Shown here one piece after another: positions 34,828 to 46,373 of a stretch of 64,000 nucleotides of DNA (positions are counted from its first letter, which is position 1; each line of letters starts with the position of its first letter). This DNA comes from Cutaneotrichosporon cavernicola. Its lineage: Eukaryota > Basidiomycota > Tremellomycetes > Trichosporonales > Trichosporonaceae. The DNA is taken from contig NC_083393.1 in assembly GCF_030864355.1 (NCBI RefSeq), positions 3,038,001 to 3,102,000 of the forward strand, in the 5' to 3' direction. The notes under the pieces are model-generated. The model was not told where the DNA came from, did not search any database, and saw nothing but the letters and a program-made list of their open reading frames with translations. The position numbers and the translations under genes are program-made.

Positions 34828-37286
34828 ATGCTTGGCGGTCCCACAGAGGTCGAAGTCTACCATGCGCCTTACAAAGAGTGCGTAATGCCCACGTTGTAGT
34901 GCATACTGCGCGCGTAACAGATTACCGTGCGCAGACCCGCTGATCTCTCAGAGGGCCAGGAATGGAGGAAGCGATCCTCTACCCACTCCCACCTCCTTCT
35001 GACGCTGTCCCACGCCGCCTGACCGACGCAGAGACTGCCCGCGTCGACCTTCTTTGTCGCCTCCTCTTTGTATGTCGCCCAACCTCGGTTGCCTGCACGC
35101 TCAACTGACACCATCCAGTTCCTGGCTACAGCTCCCACCAAGTGGTCGTCACTCCCCCAGAGCGTGAGTGAAGCGTGATGCATATTGCCTATTGTTCTCC
35201 ACTAACTGGTTTAGCACCTTCCGGATCTCTCCAAGTTCCGCCTTCCCAATGGAGAGGATGTGGCGTGCGTCCTTTGGAATGGGCTGTACCATATTACTGG
35301 CACTGACATTGGTGCGTCATTTAGCGCCCTGCTACACACTCCCACACTTGACAGGCGCTGACTGTGCAGTCCGCGCCCTCTTATTCCGCTTTGAAGCGTT
35401 TGGGCGCCCTGTGAAGCACACAAAGAAGTGGGAAGAAGGCGTCTTCTCCGACCTCCGCAACCTCAAACCCGGCGTCGATGCCTGTCTCGAAGAGCCAAAG
35501 TGAGAATGACACTGTGCCTCCGGTTTGCGGCACAATGGCCCCAGCTCACACTCTACAGGTCAGCCTTCCTCGACTTCCTGTTTCGCAATGGATGTATCCG
35601 CACGCAGAAAAAGGTGAGTGGGTCGTGAAGATTCGTTGCAGTTCATTCACTGACTTGCAGCAAAAGGTACGCTTGCGACTGTAGCTCCCGCTTTACTCGA
35701 CAATCTGCTAACAGTGTCTTAGGTCTTTTACTGGTTCTCAGTGCCTCACGACCGCCTCTTTTTGGACGCGCTGGAACGCGATCTGAAGCGTGAGAAGGCT
35801 GGCCAAGAACCCACTTCTGTCGTCGTTGGAGAACCAGCCCGCAGTTTCAAGTAAGTGTTCCACAACGCATGTTAGCTGATGCCTACAGGTATGACCCTCG
35901 CCGGGGCCTCTACGAGCAGTTCATGGGAAGCAACAGGGGCATGGAGGCGGCGATTTTGGTGAGTAACCTCTGGGTCGTGCAACGCGTTCACATGCTCACA
36001 CTGGCCAGGGCCAGGTCTACCCGCTCCAGGCACGCATCCCTGCTGGTATGGTACCGCCAAATGTTGGTGTGGAAGGCTCCAGACAGGGGAGCATCGATCC
36101 CAGTCTGGGGTATGATGGTCGGATGATGGAGCACCCAAGCGACCAAGGCTTCTGGCCTGGACGAGTCGGGCAGCTCGATTCGGCCGGCCGCCCCATCCCC
36201 ACCGACTTTGTCCCACCACCTCCTGACCAGTACACGGCTGGGCCAGGAGGATTGCCGCAGTTCACGGTGACCATGTTTGAAGGGAGCTCGTCGTACAAGC
36301 GCAAGCGACCCCGATCGCCCAAGCGCTCATCGCCTTCCAAATCCGTACAGCCAGAGGGCGAGGACGAGAAACGTGAGGCGAGCCTTGCGCCCGGAGAGAA
36401 GGAGCCCGCCCGTAAGGTCGCTCGGGCCAACTCCTCCTCGTCGACGGCGGCCGACAGCACTGGGAACAGCGGTACAGGAGGCAGCAAGACGCCCGCGAAC
36501 GGTGGTGCGACGGATGAGAAGACGTTTGTGTGCGTGTTTGACTTTTGCCGTCGGCCCTTCAAGCGCCTCGAGCACCTGAAACGCCACATCCGCACACATA
36601 CGCAGGAACGCCCATTCTCGTGCAAGCTCTGCAACCGTGCGTTCAGCCGTCAGGACAACCTCCTGCAGCATCTGCGTCTGCATCGAAAGGACGACCCACC
36701 GCGTGCCAATGACGTCGCTGAGGACCGCCTGAGCGCGCCGCCGTACGTGGGGCGCCGCTGGCCGACACAGTCACCTGTCCCAACAGAGGATATGATCGCG
36801 CGCGTCCCCGTTGCGTGAGTTGCACTGTAACTGAAAAAAGCTGACAACAGGCCCAACGCGTACCCCGTGACCAACTTCAACGTGTCGTATCGCTCGACCA
36901 CCGTGCCACCAGACTGGCTCTCGATGCCGCCTCCGCCTCCAACATGGTCGAATGCCCCTGTTCCGGTGTCTGTCGGGCACTCATTCTCGCCGGCGCCGAC
37001 GCCAATGCGCTTCCGCTCAGCGACTCCACAGATGCAGGCCAGCGGCTACTCATACGGGTCGATGGCGCCACCACCCGCACCCGGGATGATGGCCGCGCCC
37101 ATGACTATGCAGTACCCACAAGGGGGGTACGAGCAGGCGACTGACCCCACGTACGGGACAAGCTTTGTGCAGGGGTGGCCCGAGCAGGTGAATGGCGTCA
37201 CGGACGAGGGCAACGACAGCTACGACAAGAGCTACGAGGCCGTCGACGTGTCCGACCAGAACGGGTGGCAGGCTTCGGCGCAGTGA
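34828..37286 (+). CDS. STE12: Transcription factor STE12 (STE domain + two C2H2 fingers)
   Basis: MAPK-controlled regulator of mating and filamentation. Eleven exons: 34828-34877, 34952-35069, 35119-35163, 35215-35311, 35370-35499, 35559-35613, 35661-35666, 35723-35850, 35889-35958, 36009-36814, 36851-37286; 644 residues. The STE homeodomain-like region (about 35 to 215) reads [59 protein letters not shown] and [20 protein letters not shown]. Exon 7 is six bases and supplies Gln-Lys in the invariant QKKQKVFYWF string. Two C2H2 fingers lie near residues 405 to 460 ([10 protein letters not shown]...HLKRHIRTH and CKLCNRAF...NLLQHLRLH). A finger-bearing STE12 is typical of basidiomycetes and filamentous fungi. 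The C-terminal part is Pro/Met/Tyr-rich. The first exon is the least certain; MEEAILYP at 34962 is an alternative start. Confidence 0.95.
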
Positions 37287-37872
37287 TGTACACGCTTGTA
37301 TATACCCTTGATTTCTACACTATGAGATTGTACTGGTATTGTGACGAAGAACAGAACGCGTCTTCCCGCGCTCTGACATTGCGGGAAACGAGTCGTCACC
37401 CACGCGGCTGACTCTTGGGTTGTCGCGCCAGGGGCCTCTTCATGTGTGCCGTAATGGCCAATTCCAGTTCCAAACTCGATCGGGGCTGGTGTCACATCTC
37501 ACGGATCACGGATGCTGAAGCGGATGAGAAATTGAGGAGAGGCGAGGGTGCGGGGTGCGACTCCTTGCGACTCCTTCCTCTCCTTGAGCCTCGTGTCTCA
37601 TAATGTGGGGCAGTCGGACGCTGGGTTGAAGCTTGTTTACAGACTCAAATCCCACTGGCCCCAAGTTCAAGATGCAGCAAGAGGGGGTGCTGGCCGACAG
37701 CCAAACTTGCTCATCTCTGCCTGAGAGTACTCCCTTTAGTTTCCCAAGCCACACAAAACATCTCTCTCCTCTAAATCTGGACCACACAAGAGTTGCATTC
37801 ACAGCATCAAGTTCGAGAAGCTCAATTTTTGACACGGACCACGAACGGGTCGCGTGAAACATGTAGACGCAC
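37287..37872. other. Convergent gap, STE12 and SR factor
   Basis: A 586-bp stretch between two stop codons with lower GC than the genes. No exon, tRNA or repeat is recognised; it presumably holds both 3' UTRs. Confidence 0.55.
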
Positions 37873-39292
37873 CTAGTCCTCGCGACGGTCCTCCTCGGCG
37901 GGCCGCGAGTCCTCGTCTGCAGCCTCGCGCTCGCGCTCACGCTCCGGCGAGGGCGAGCGGCGGCGGTCGTCATCACGGCGGTCATCCTCACGCGAGGGCG
38001 AGCGGTCGTTCTCATCGCGCTCGCCACGGTCCTCACGGCCACGGCCCTCACGACGGTCGTAGTCGCGGTCACGCTCGTCGCGGTCGTAGTCACGGTCGCG
38101 GCGAGGTGAGGACGAACGACGACGCGGCGAGGGCGAACGACGACGCGGCGAGGGCGAACGACGACGCGGCGAGGGCGAACGGCGCCGAAGAGGCGAACGG
38201 CGGTCACGGTCGCGGCCGCCGCCGCCACCACCACCACCACCACCACCACCACCGCCACCACCACCACCACGGCCACCCCACTCACGCTCACGGCGGAAGC
38301 TGCGGTCAGTTGATATCATGGAATCAGCTCACTCCTCGTGACGCCACGCCGCGCTGGGAGGACGCTTGGCCCACTGAACAGTCAGGCGACGGCCATCAAC
38401 CATACGCCCGTGCCTAAAGTCAGAATGTCCCTATAGTAATCACTCACATGTCATAGTAGGCGTCTTCGGCGTCATCCTCACGCCGGAACTCGACAAAGGC
38501 AAAGGCTGCAGTGAGTGGTCAGCATAGTCTCCTGCGCAGTTATCGCCCGGGCAGGTAGGGTTTGTTCGCTCGATCGATCGGCCACTCGCTCGCTCGTCTT
38601 CAACTCTGCTCGATCGCGATGCGCGTGGAATGCCACGGGGCTGGTCGAGTGCGTTACGCATACGTGTCTCGTTGCCCAACTACGCTCGTCTTGATCGGCT
38701 CGCTCGGCTTGGCCGGGGGAATAGACTCGCTCGCTCGCGTCGTCCTATCGCAGCGCTGGAGACCGGACAGGTTTGATCGCCGCGGACACCGGCCCACTGG
38801 ATCGTCTCGCTCGCGCGCTAAGCGGGCATAAGGTGGACACAAGGGAAGGTGTGTGGGAACGGACACTAATCGGTGGTGTGGGGACGCCATTCATCGACAA
38901 GCGTCATCCCTTCAGCATTTATCATGTTCCGCAGAAAAACACTCAAACACGACTCGCTACCACCCATGTCCTGTTCACCCACTCCAAGCTTCGAGGAAGA
39001 TGGTTGCCACTTCAGTTGCCACTTCAAGGAGGGGTAGCACACCTCACACGACACCGAGGAGACACTTACGAGTCGCCGAAGGAGACTTGAGGGCGGGAAT
39101 GTCGCAGCGCACGAGGCGGCCGAAGCGCTCAAACTCGTGCGCGAGATCGCGAGCTCTAAGATTGGGCGAGAAGCCCGTGACGTAGAGAACGCTGTGGGTC
39201 AGACGGTTCTGCGTGTTTGGGAGTGTCAGACTTACGTCCTGTTCTGCGCGGGTTAGCTAGAGCTGCGGGGATTCGAAGCAAGGGCTCACCAT
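37873..39292 (-). CDS. SR-type splicing factor (RRM, Gly stretch, RS tail)
   Basis: Exons 39292-39290, 39208-39070, 38505-38448, 38413-38333 and 38299-37873 give 235 residues. The RRM begins [21 protein letters not shown] (RNP-2 and helix 1), continues [12 protein letters not shown], then [19 protein letters not shown] (RNP-1) and [11 protein letters not shown] run of about 15 glycines follows, then three SPSPRRR units encoded by 21-nt repeats (about 38110-38180), then an Arg/Asp/Glu/Ser tail. This is the layout of SRSF2/Srp1-like SR proteins that bind exonic enhancers and recruit the spliceosome. ATG alone forms exon 1. The second intron is 564 nt, the longest in the window, and is full of CGAGCGAG motifs on the sense strand. 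It is divergent from the chitin synthase. Confidence 0.85.
38506..39069 (-). other. 564-nt intron of the SR-factor gene
   Basis: Donor GTAAGT at 39069, acceptor CACTGCAG at 38506. The sense strand carries at least seven clusters of CGAGCGAG/GAGCGA between 38567 and 38815 and several cryptic splice-like sites. It is over ten times the median intron length here. Confidence 0.75.
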
Positions 39293-40244
39293 TATCTGGG
39301 TGACTCTTTGAGATTGTGAGAGTGCTACAACAGATGTGGATGGATGTGTGGAGATAAGAGGGAGAGAGGGAAGTCGACTGAGTCTGAGAGAAGAGGAGAG
39401 AAGTGGAGAGAGTGGAGGGAGGAATGGATCAAACCAACGGTGTGAAAAGGATACTGTTGATTGCTTCTTGCCAGGGCCAGCAAGGGCCTCTGTCGTCAAC
39501 ACGCACCACACACATATAACACATACTATTTAATCCTCCCCCATTAATAGTTCACTGGTCGATCTCTACATAATATTGGGCTAATGGCGGTAGACTTAAT
39601 TCAGGGTCCACATTGGTTGGAATCACACGAAGAAGGTCATCAATCTCATCCATTCAGCATTCAACTATCAAACATATGCACATGCCCCCAAAGTCATGCC
39701 AGCCACTCTCTGTCAACATCGCACTCTTATGCATCGCCATCACCAGAGCTCTTGCCATCATGTAATGTATTTTTGTTGAAAGCTGGTGGAACACGTTGCT
39801 CCCTCGTGCCTTGGAAGCATTAATGGACGCGCGGTTAGCTTTCCTGTGTAGCTGTGCCGATTGGGACCGTGTTGGCCGCAGTGCCCCTGTGGGGAGTTGG
39901 GTTGCCAGGTTTGACACATGAGGTGACCTTTGTCTCGTTAGTATCGTTACCCTGGAGATTCAAAGTGCCAAGTTGTTCTCGCCATCACTCTTCTAATCCT
40001 CCTACCCTCCTATCCTCTTCTCGCCTCTCCATCTCATCTCCTTTCTTCCCATCCCCATCTTCTTTCTTTCCTCGTCTCTCCCTTTCTCTCTCGTTTGCGC
40101 CTCGGTCTCGCTCAACCCCTTCCCGCGTGACCTGGCCGCGCACATTCTTCCGCCACAAGGCTTAGCGTTGGACGCGACCATTCAGGCCAACAAAACATTT
40201 CCCATCTTCAGAATCGACGTGGTTCCCATCATTATCCTGCCACC
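39293..40244. promoter_or_regulatory. Divergent promoter, SR factor and chitin synthase
   Basis: A 952-bp region. The SR-factor side has GA-rich sequence (39340-39430). The middle (39520-39740) is AT-rich. The last 250 bp before the chitin synthase is a strong CT tract (about 39980-40110), typical of a highly expressed fungal leader. No exon is recognised. Confidence 0.5.
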
Positions 40245-43200
40245 ATGTCGTTGGCCATCCCCGGCGGCAACAGCACCGCGGGGTCAAGGAACCGCATCTC
40301 CTCGCGCTTCGAGGGCATCGATGACCTCTGGTACGTCCCAAGGCGCAGCTAGTGCGGGCCGTCGGCCCTGCAGGTTGCCCATCGCAGCGACCAACGATAT
40401 GCACCTTTACTGACAGTGCGTAGTGCTCTGCCTTCCATCGCAGAGGACACCATCCTGTCAGCGCTCCGTGAACGCTATGTGACATCGCAGCAGTACACGG
40501 CAATCTGCTCGTCGGCCATTGTCTCCGTCAACCCCCTCGTCTCCCTTCCCCAGAACAGCGACATCTCGCTCCAGGACTACATTCACGAGTACTTCCGGTC
40601 CGCAGGCGACGATGTTATCGGCGAAGACGAGGTCAGCTCAAAGGAGCGCCTGCCACCACACGTCTTCCGGCTTGCTCTCAACGCTTTCTACAACATGCGC
40701 CGCACAGGACAGGACCAGCTCCTGCTCATGAGGTAAGGTCCGCCAAATCTACAAGCACTGACGCTCGCAGTGGTGCGACGGGTTCTGGAAAGTCCGAACT
40801 TCGCCGCCTGGCTGTCAAGGCCATCGCCGAGGTATCGGCCCCTCCTCCAGGCAAGAAGGCGCACAAGTTGCCAAGCCAGATCGCTAATGCTCACGTACGT
40901 GGAGAGGCACAGGCTGCTGAGCAACCAACTGACGCCCATGCAGTTCATCCTCGAATCCTTCGGCAACGCCCAGACAATAAGCAACGAGAATGCCTCGCGC
41001 TTCGGCAACTACACCGAACTTCAGTTCAACGACCGCGGGCGGCTCGACGGCATGAAAACGCTCGAGTACTACTTTGAGCGCACACGTGTCTCACAGACGC
41101 CGGCCGCCGGGGAGCGCAACTTCCACGTCTTCTACTACCTGGTTAATGGTATAGAGGGCGAAGACCGACACCACCTTCACCTGGGCCAGGTTAGCGACTA
41201 CCGATACCTACAATGCCGCGCCCGGCGCAGCGGCCCAAGCGACCGCGAACGCTTCTCGCAGCTCAAGAACGCATTCAAGGCTCTGGGCATGTCGACCCGT
41301 CTTGTGGCCCAGGTGTGCCAGCTGCTGGCTTGCGTCCTCCACATCGGAAACCTCGATTTCATCGACGAGCCGGGTATGCACGAGGGCGCTGCCGTCGCCA
41401 ACGAACATGTACTCGAGCTTGTCGCCGAGTTCTTAGGCGTCTCGCTGCCAGCCCTGAAGGAGCTGTTCGCATTTAAGACCCTGCTGCTGGGGAAGGAGTC
41501 GGTCACCACCTTCCTCAACGCGGAGCAGGCCGAGGACGTCCGCGACGAGCTTGCGCGCTCCCTCTACTCGCTGTTGTTCTCATGGCTCAATGAGAACATC
41601 AACCAGAAACTTTGCAAGGAGAACTTTGCCGCCTACGTCACTCTCCTCGACTTCCCTGGTCTCCAGAACAACTCTGGGCCAACGTTAGGCGTCAACTCAC
41701 TCGACCAGTTCTGCTTCAACTTTGCCAACGAGAAGCTCCAGAACTGGATCCTGCATCGCATCCAGGAGGCTCCCCTGAAGGAGGCAGTCGAGGACAAGAT
41801 GCCTTGCGAGCGCATCCCGTACTACGACAACACTGAGTGCCTCAAGATGCTGTTGGCCCCCAAGACTGGTCTGGTTGCCATTGCCGATGAGCAGGCGCGC
41901 AAGAAGAAGACGGACGCCAGCATGATCGAGACCATGGCCAAACGCTACACTGGCAACTCGTCGTTCCAGATCGGCAACCTGGACCGCAGCGGTGCTTCAT
42001 CGTTCACGGTCAACCACTACGGTGGCCCGGTCACGTACTCTGCTGAGTCGTTCCTTGAGCGCAATGCAAACGACGCTGGCGCAGATCTCCTCCGTCTCCT
42101 GCGCGGCAGTGTCACCGGACCAAGCAATGTTCCGGACCACCAGGGCTCCAACAACCCCTTCATCCGCAACCTGTGGTCGTCCAAGTCGATCGCAACTCAG
42201 GCGCACCCTCGCAACGACGATACCATTGTGGGAGCCCAGCAACCGATGAGGCCCATGCGCGCACCGTCGACTCGCCGGAAGCGTGGCCCCAGGCTCTCCG
42301 CCGTCACCGAGGAGGACGGCAATGACGACGCTGTTGGTGGCGGCAACGACTCCGGCACCGCCGGGACACATCTGCACTGCGTTGCGGGGCAGCACCAGCA
42401 GGCCATCAACAGCTTGTTCGACAGTATCGAGTCGGCCCAGTCGTGGTTCTGCTTTGCGTTACGCCCTAATGACTCGCAATTACCAGGTCAAATTGAGGCG
42501 CGCTCCATGAGGGCACAGATCCGCAGCCTTGGCCTGGCGGAGATCGCCTTACGAATGCGCATCAGCTATGAGACGCGCATGACCCACCAGGAGTTCTCCG
42601 ACCGCTACTACGACGAGTTCACGGAGCGTGCCATCGGTAACCAGGCGGCTGTCGCAGACCGCATTAGAGACTTCAAGAGAGTCTTGAAGCTCAGCGACGC
42701 TCACATGGCGATTGGGTCTGGCCGCGTCTTCCTGTCCCACCAGGCGTTCCACCGATTCGAAGACCGGCTGCGCGAAGCGGAGGGGCTTGAGCTGCCCTCT
42801 CATCTTCAGGCTCCCCTCTCTCGCAGCGACCCCTTCGCCCCTGGCATGCGCTCTGCGTCCCCTGAGCCCGACCCCGTTTTCGACTTCAATGACCGCAACG
42901 ACTCTTTGGCAGCGTTACCTCTCGTGGCCAACGCAGAGCCTGCGCCTCGTGGTGGTGGCCCTGGGTCGGACTTCGAAGGCGACTCGCGCAACTTTGCCAT
43001 CAGCCAGGCAACTAGCCCGTTTGGCGACTCTCAGTCCAACCTTGGCACGGAGTCGTACGCTCCGTCGCGTGCCATGTTCCGCGACGCAGACCTTAAGCGC
43101 GGGGAGCGTGACGTTCTTGACGAACTCCCCGATGACAACGAGGTCAAGGAGGAGTACAGGGAATCGTCTGCACGTCGTCGCTGGGTCTGGCTGTGTTGGT

Positions 43201-46200
43201 TCCTCACATGGTGGTGCCCCGACTTCCTGGTCGCCAAGGTAGGTCGCATGAAGCGCCAGGACATTCGCCAGGCGTGGCGCGAGAAGCTGGCCATCAACAT
43301 CATTATTTGGTTCATCTGCGGCTGCACCATCTTCGTCATCGCTGGTCTTGGTCTCGTCATCTGCCCTCGTCAACACGTCTACACCAAGGCCGAGCTGGCA
43401 TCTCATAGCTTCAAGGACAAGCCGACACAGGCGTATACTTCAATCCGCGGCGAGGTCTTCGACATGACCAAGTTCTGGAACACGCACAACTCGATTGTCC
43501 CCATCGTCGATCAGAAGACATACAACACGTACTCCGGCGTGGAGGCCGAGAGCCTCTTCCCTGTCCAGGTATCTGCAGTCTGTGGTGGCACTGAGGGCGC
43601 CATCAGCTCGTACGTGACTGTTGACTCGGTCAACTCGACGGACGAATACGCCAAGTACCATGACTTCCGCGCTTGGACCAACGACTCCCGCCCAGACTGG
43701 TACACTGAGCAGATGATCACTCTTCGTTCGCGGTACCAGGTCGGCTGGATGGGCTACACCAAGAAGGATATCAAGTCGATGTCTGGGAATCGTAACATTG
43801 TCATCTACGACAGCCACGTATACGACATGACCAACTACATCCAGCAGGACGGCGGAGGCATTCACCCTATGGGCAATGGCCAGACAGACGCCCGTGCCGA
43901 GAGAGACCGCCAGTTCATGTCGAGTCTGGTCGTCAACTATTTCATATACAACAAGGGTGAGGACATCACGAAGCTAATGGAGGAGGCTGCGAGGAAGTCC
44001 TTGGGCGACGAGGTGTTGCGGCTGCAAAAACAGTGTCTGCGTAACCTATTCATCATTGGCAAGCTCGACACTCGTGACTCGACGCAGTGCCAGTTCTCGA
44101 CGTACATCCTACTAGCGCTGTCCTGCGTCATGGTCGCCGTCATTGCCTTCAAGTTCATTGCTGCCATCCACTTTGGCCCTTCGCGCGCACCGGAAAACCA
44201 CGACAAGTTCGTTATTTGCCAGGTTCCATGTTACACGGAAGGCGAGGAGTCTCTCCGTCGCACCATCGACTCGCTGGCCAAGCTGCGCTATGACGACAAG
44301 CGCAAGCTCTTGTTCATCATCTGCGACGGTAACATCAAGGGTTACGGTAACGAAAAGCCTACGCCCGCGATTGTCTTGGACATCCTCGGTGTTGACCCGA
44401 ATTTGGACCCTGAGCCACTGTCCTTCCAGTCGCTGGGCGAGGGTTCGAAACAGCACAACATGGGCAAGGTCTACGCTGGCCTGTACGAATGCTCTGGTCA
44501 CGTAGTCCCTTATGTCGTCGTTGTCAAGGTTGGCAAACCAACCGAGCGTCCTAAGCCAGGAAACCGTGGCAAGCGTGACTCGCAGATGGTTCTCATGCAC
44601 TTCCTCAACAAGGTGGGTCACTCGTCTCCAGCAGTGCTGACATCCAGGTTCACTACAACTCGCCCATGAACCCGCTCGAGCTTGAGCTCTACCATCAGAT
44701 CAAGAACGTCATTGGTGTCAACCCAAGCTTTTACGAATATCTGTTCATGGTGGATGCCGATACGACGGTTCAGGAGTTATCGCTCAACCGCCTTGTCTCT
44801 GCGTGCATGCACGACAAGAAGATTGTGGGCATCTGTGGTGAGACTTCGATCTCCAACGCCAAGCAGTCGGTCGTGACCATGTCGCAGGTGTACGAGTACT
44901 TCATCTCGCACCACCTCGCAAAAGCGTTCGAGTCGCTGTTTGGCTCCATCACCTGTTTGCCCGGTTGTTTCACCATGTACCGCCTGCGCACGCCAGACAC
45001 CCGCAAGCCGCTGTTCATCTCGAACCAGATCATCCACGACTATTCGGAGAACCGCGTCGACACACTCCACCTCAAGAACCTCCTCCACCTTGGTGAGGAC
45101 CGTTACCTCACGACGCTGGTCCTCAAGCACTTCCCCATGTACAAGACCAAGTTTGTGCGCGACGCCAAGGCTCAGACGGTCGCTCCCGACTCGGCCAAGG
45201 TTCTGTTCTCTCAGCGTCGTCGTTGGATCAACTCGACCGTGCACAACATGGCCGAGCTCATCTTCCAGGAGAACCTTTGCGGTTTCTGCTGCTTTTCCAT
45301 GCGCTTCATCGTCCTCATCGACCTTGTATCGACGGTTATTGCGCCGGTTACGGTTGCGTATATCGGATATCTCATCTACATCATTGTCTCCTCTGGCGGC
45401 AACATCCCCACCATCTCCATCGCCATGTTGGCTGCCATTTACGGTCTTCAGGCGCTCGTCTTCATCTTCCGCATGCGCTGGGATATGATCGCGTGGATGA
45501 TCTGTGAGCATCAATCCAATACTCTTGCTAACCGCAGTCTACATTATTGCTATCCCAGTCTTCTCGTTCTACCTTCCGCTATATTCGTTCTGGCGCATGG
45601 ACGACTTCTCGTGGGGTTCGACGCGCCTCGTCGTCGGCGACAGCGGCAAGAAGATTGTCATCCACGACGAGGGCAAGTTCGACCCCAAGTCGATCCCACT
45701 CAAGAGCTGGAACGACTACGAAAACGAGCTCTGGGACCAGGAGTCAAACCACTCGGACGGCACTTGGGGCCCTGGCAAGAGCGAGTACATCGGCGACTAC
45801 AAGGAGAGCATGTACGGCCAGTCGCTGCATGCGCAGTCGATGTACGGTGCGCCGCAGTCGATGCACGGTGCTCCACAGTCGACGTACGGACGTGGATCCG
45901 CGTACCAGGGCTCTCAGCTCGGCGCAGGCGGGTACAACACGCGGTCGCCTCGCGGTATCTCGCCTTCGGGCTCGTACTCGGACCTTCGTGGGGCGTCGCG
46001 TGCCGGCTCGCACGGCGACGCCCCGCCACGGGGCACATTCTACGCGGCGCCGATGGGTGATGCCAACTCGTACAGTGGGCACGGCCACGACGCTGGTAGC
46101 CAGTACGGCGCGGGCTCGTTCTACGGGCAGCCCGTTGGCCACCAGACGTCCAATTACGGTCTCCCGCACCACCAATACATGGGCGACACGGCGCCAAACG

Positions 46201-46373
46201 AGCCGTCGGTCGAGCAGCTCGAGCAGAGCATCCGCCGTATCTGCGACGGTGCCGACCTCGACTCGCTCACGAAGAAGGGCGTGCGCCGTCAGCTCGAGGG
46301 CGAGTACGGCATGCCCCTTGCGCAGCGCAAGGACGACATTAATCGCATCATTGAGGCCGTCCTGGCCGAGTAA
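40245..46373 (+). CDS. Chitin synthase with myosin motor-like domain and DEK_C tail
   Basis: Cell-wall enzyme polymerising GlcNAc from UDP-GlcNAc at the plasma membrane. Exons 40245-40330, 40424-40732, 40771-40894, 40944-44612, 44648-45503 and 45538-46373 give 1959 residues. The myosin-like part spans about 30 to 720 with P-loop GATGSGKSE, switch I-like NENASRFGN and a divergent switch II (LLDFPGLQ). Two membrane helices lie near 915 to 980, then a cytochrome-b5-like region ([12 protein letters not shown], near 1005). The synthase core holds [32 protein letters not shown] and the signature QRRRW (about 1584). C-terminal membrane helices precede a Ser/Gly/Tyr-rich repeat ([16 protein letters not shown]) and the DEK_C helix bundle (final 55 residues). 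This is the class V/VII architecture of filamentous fungi and basidiomycetes, where the motor part aids vesicle delivery. Confidence 0.95.

Noticed and set aside
34828..37286. STE12 as marker of a mating-type locus
   Set aside because: No receptor, pheromone precursor, homeodomain, STE20 or STE11 gene is seen in the surrounding 64 kb.
37854..38417. His/Arg-rich plus-strand frame of 187 codons
   Set aside because: Antisense of the Gly and SPSPRRR repeats of the SR factor; no independent evidence.
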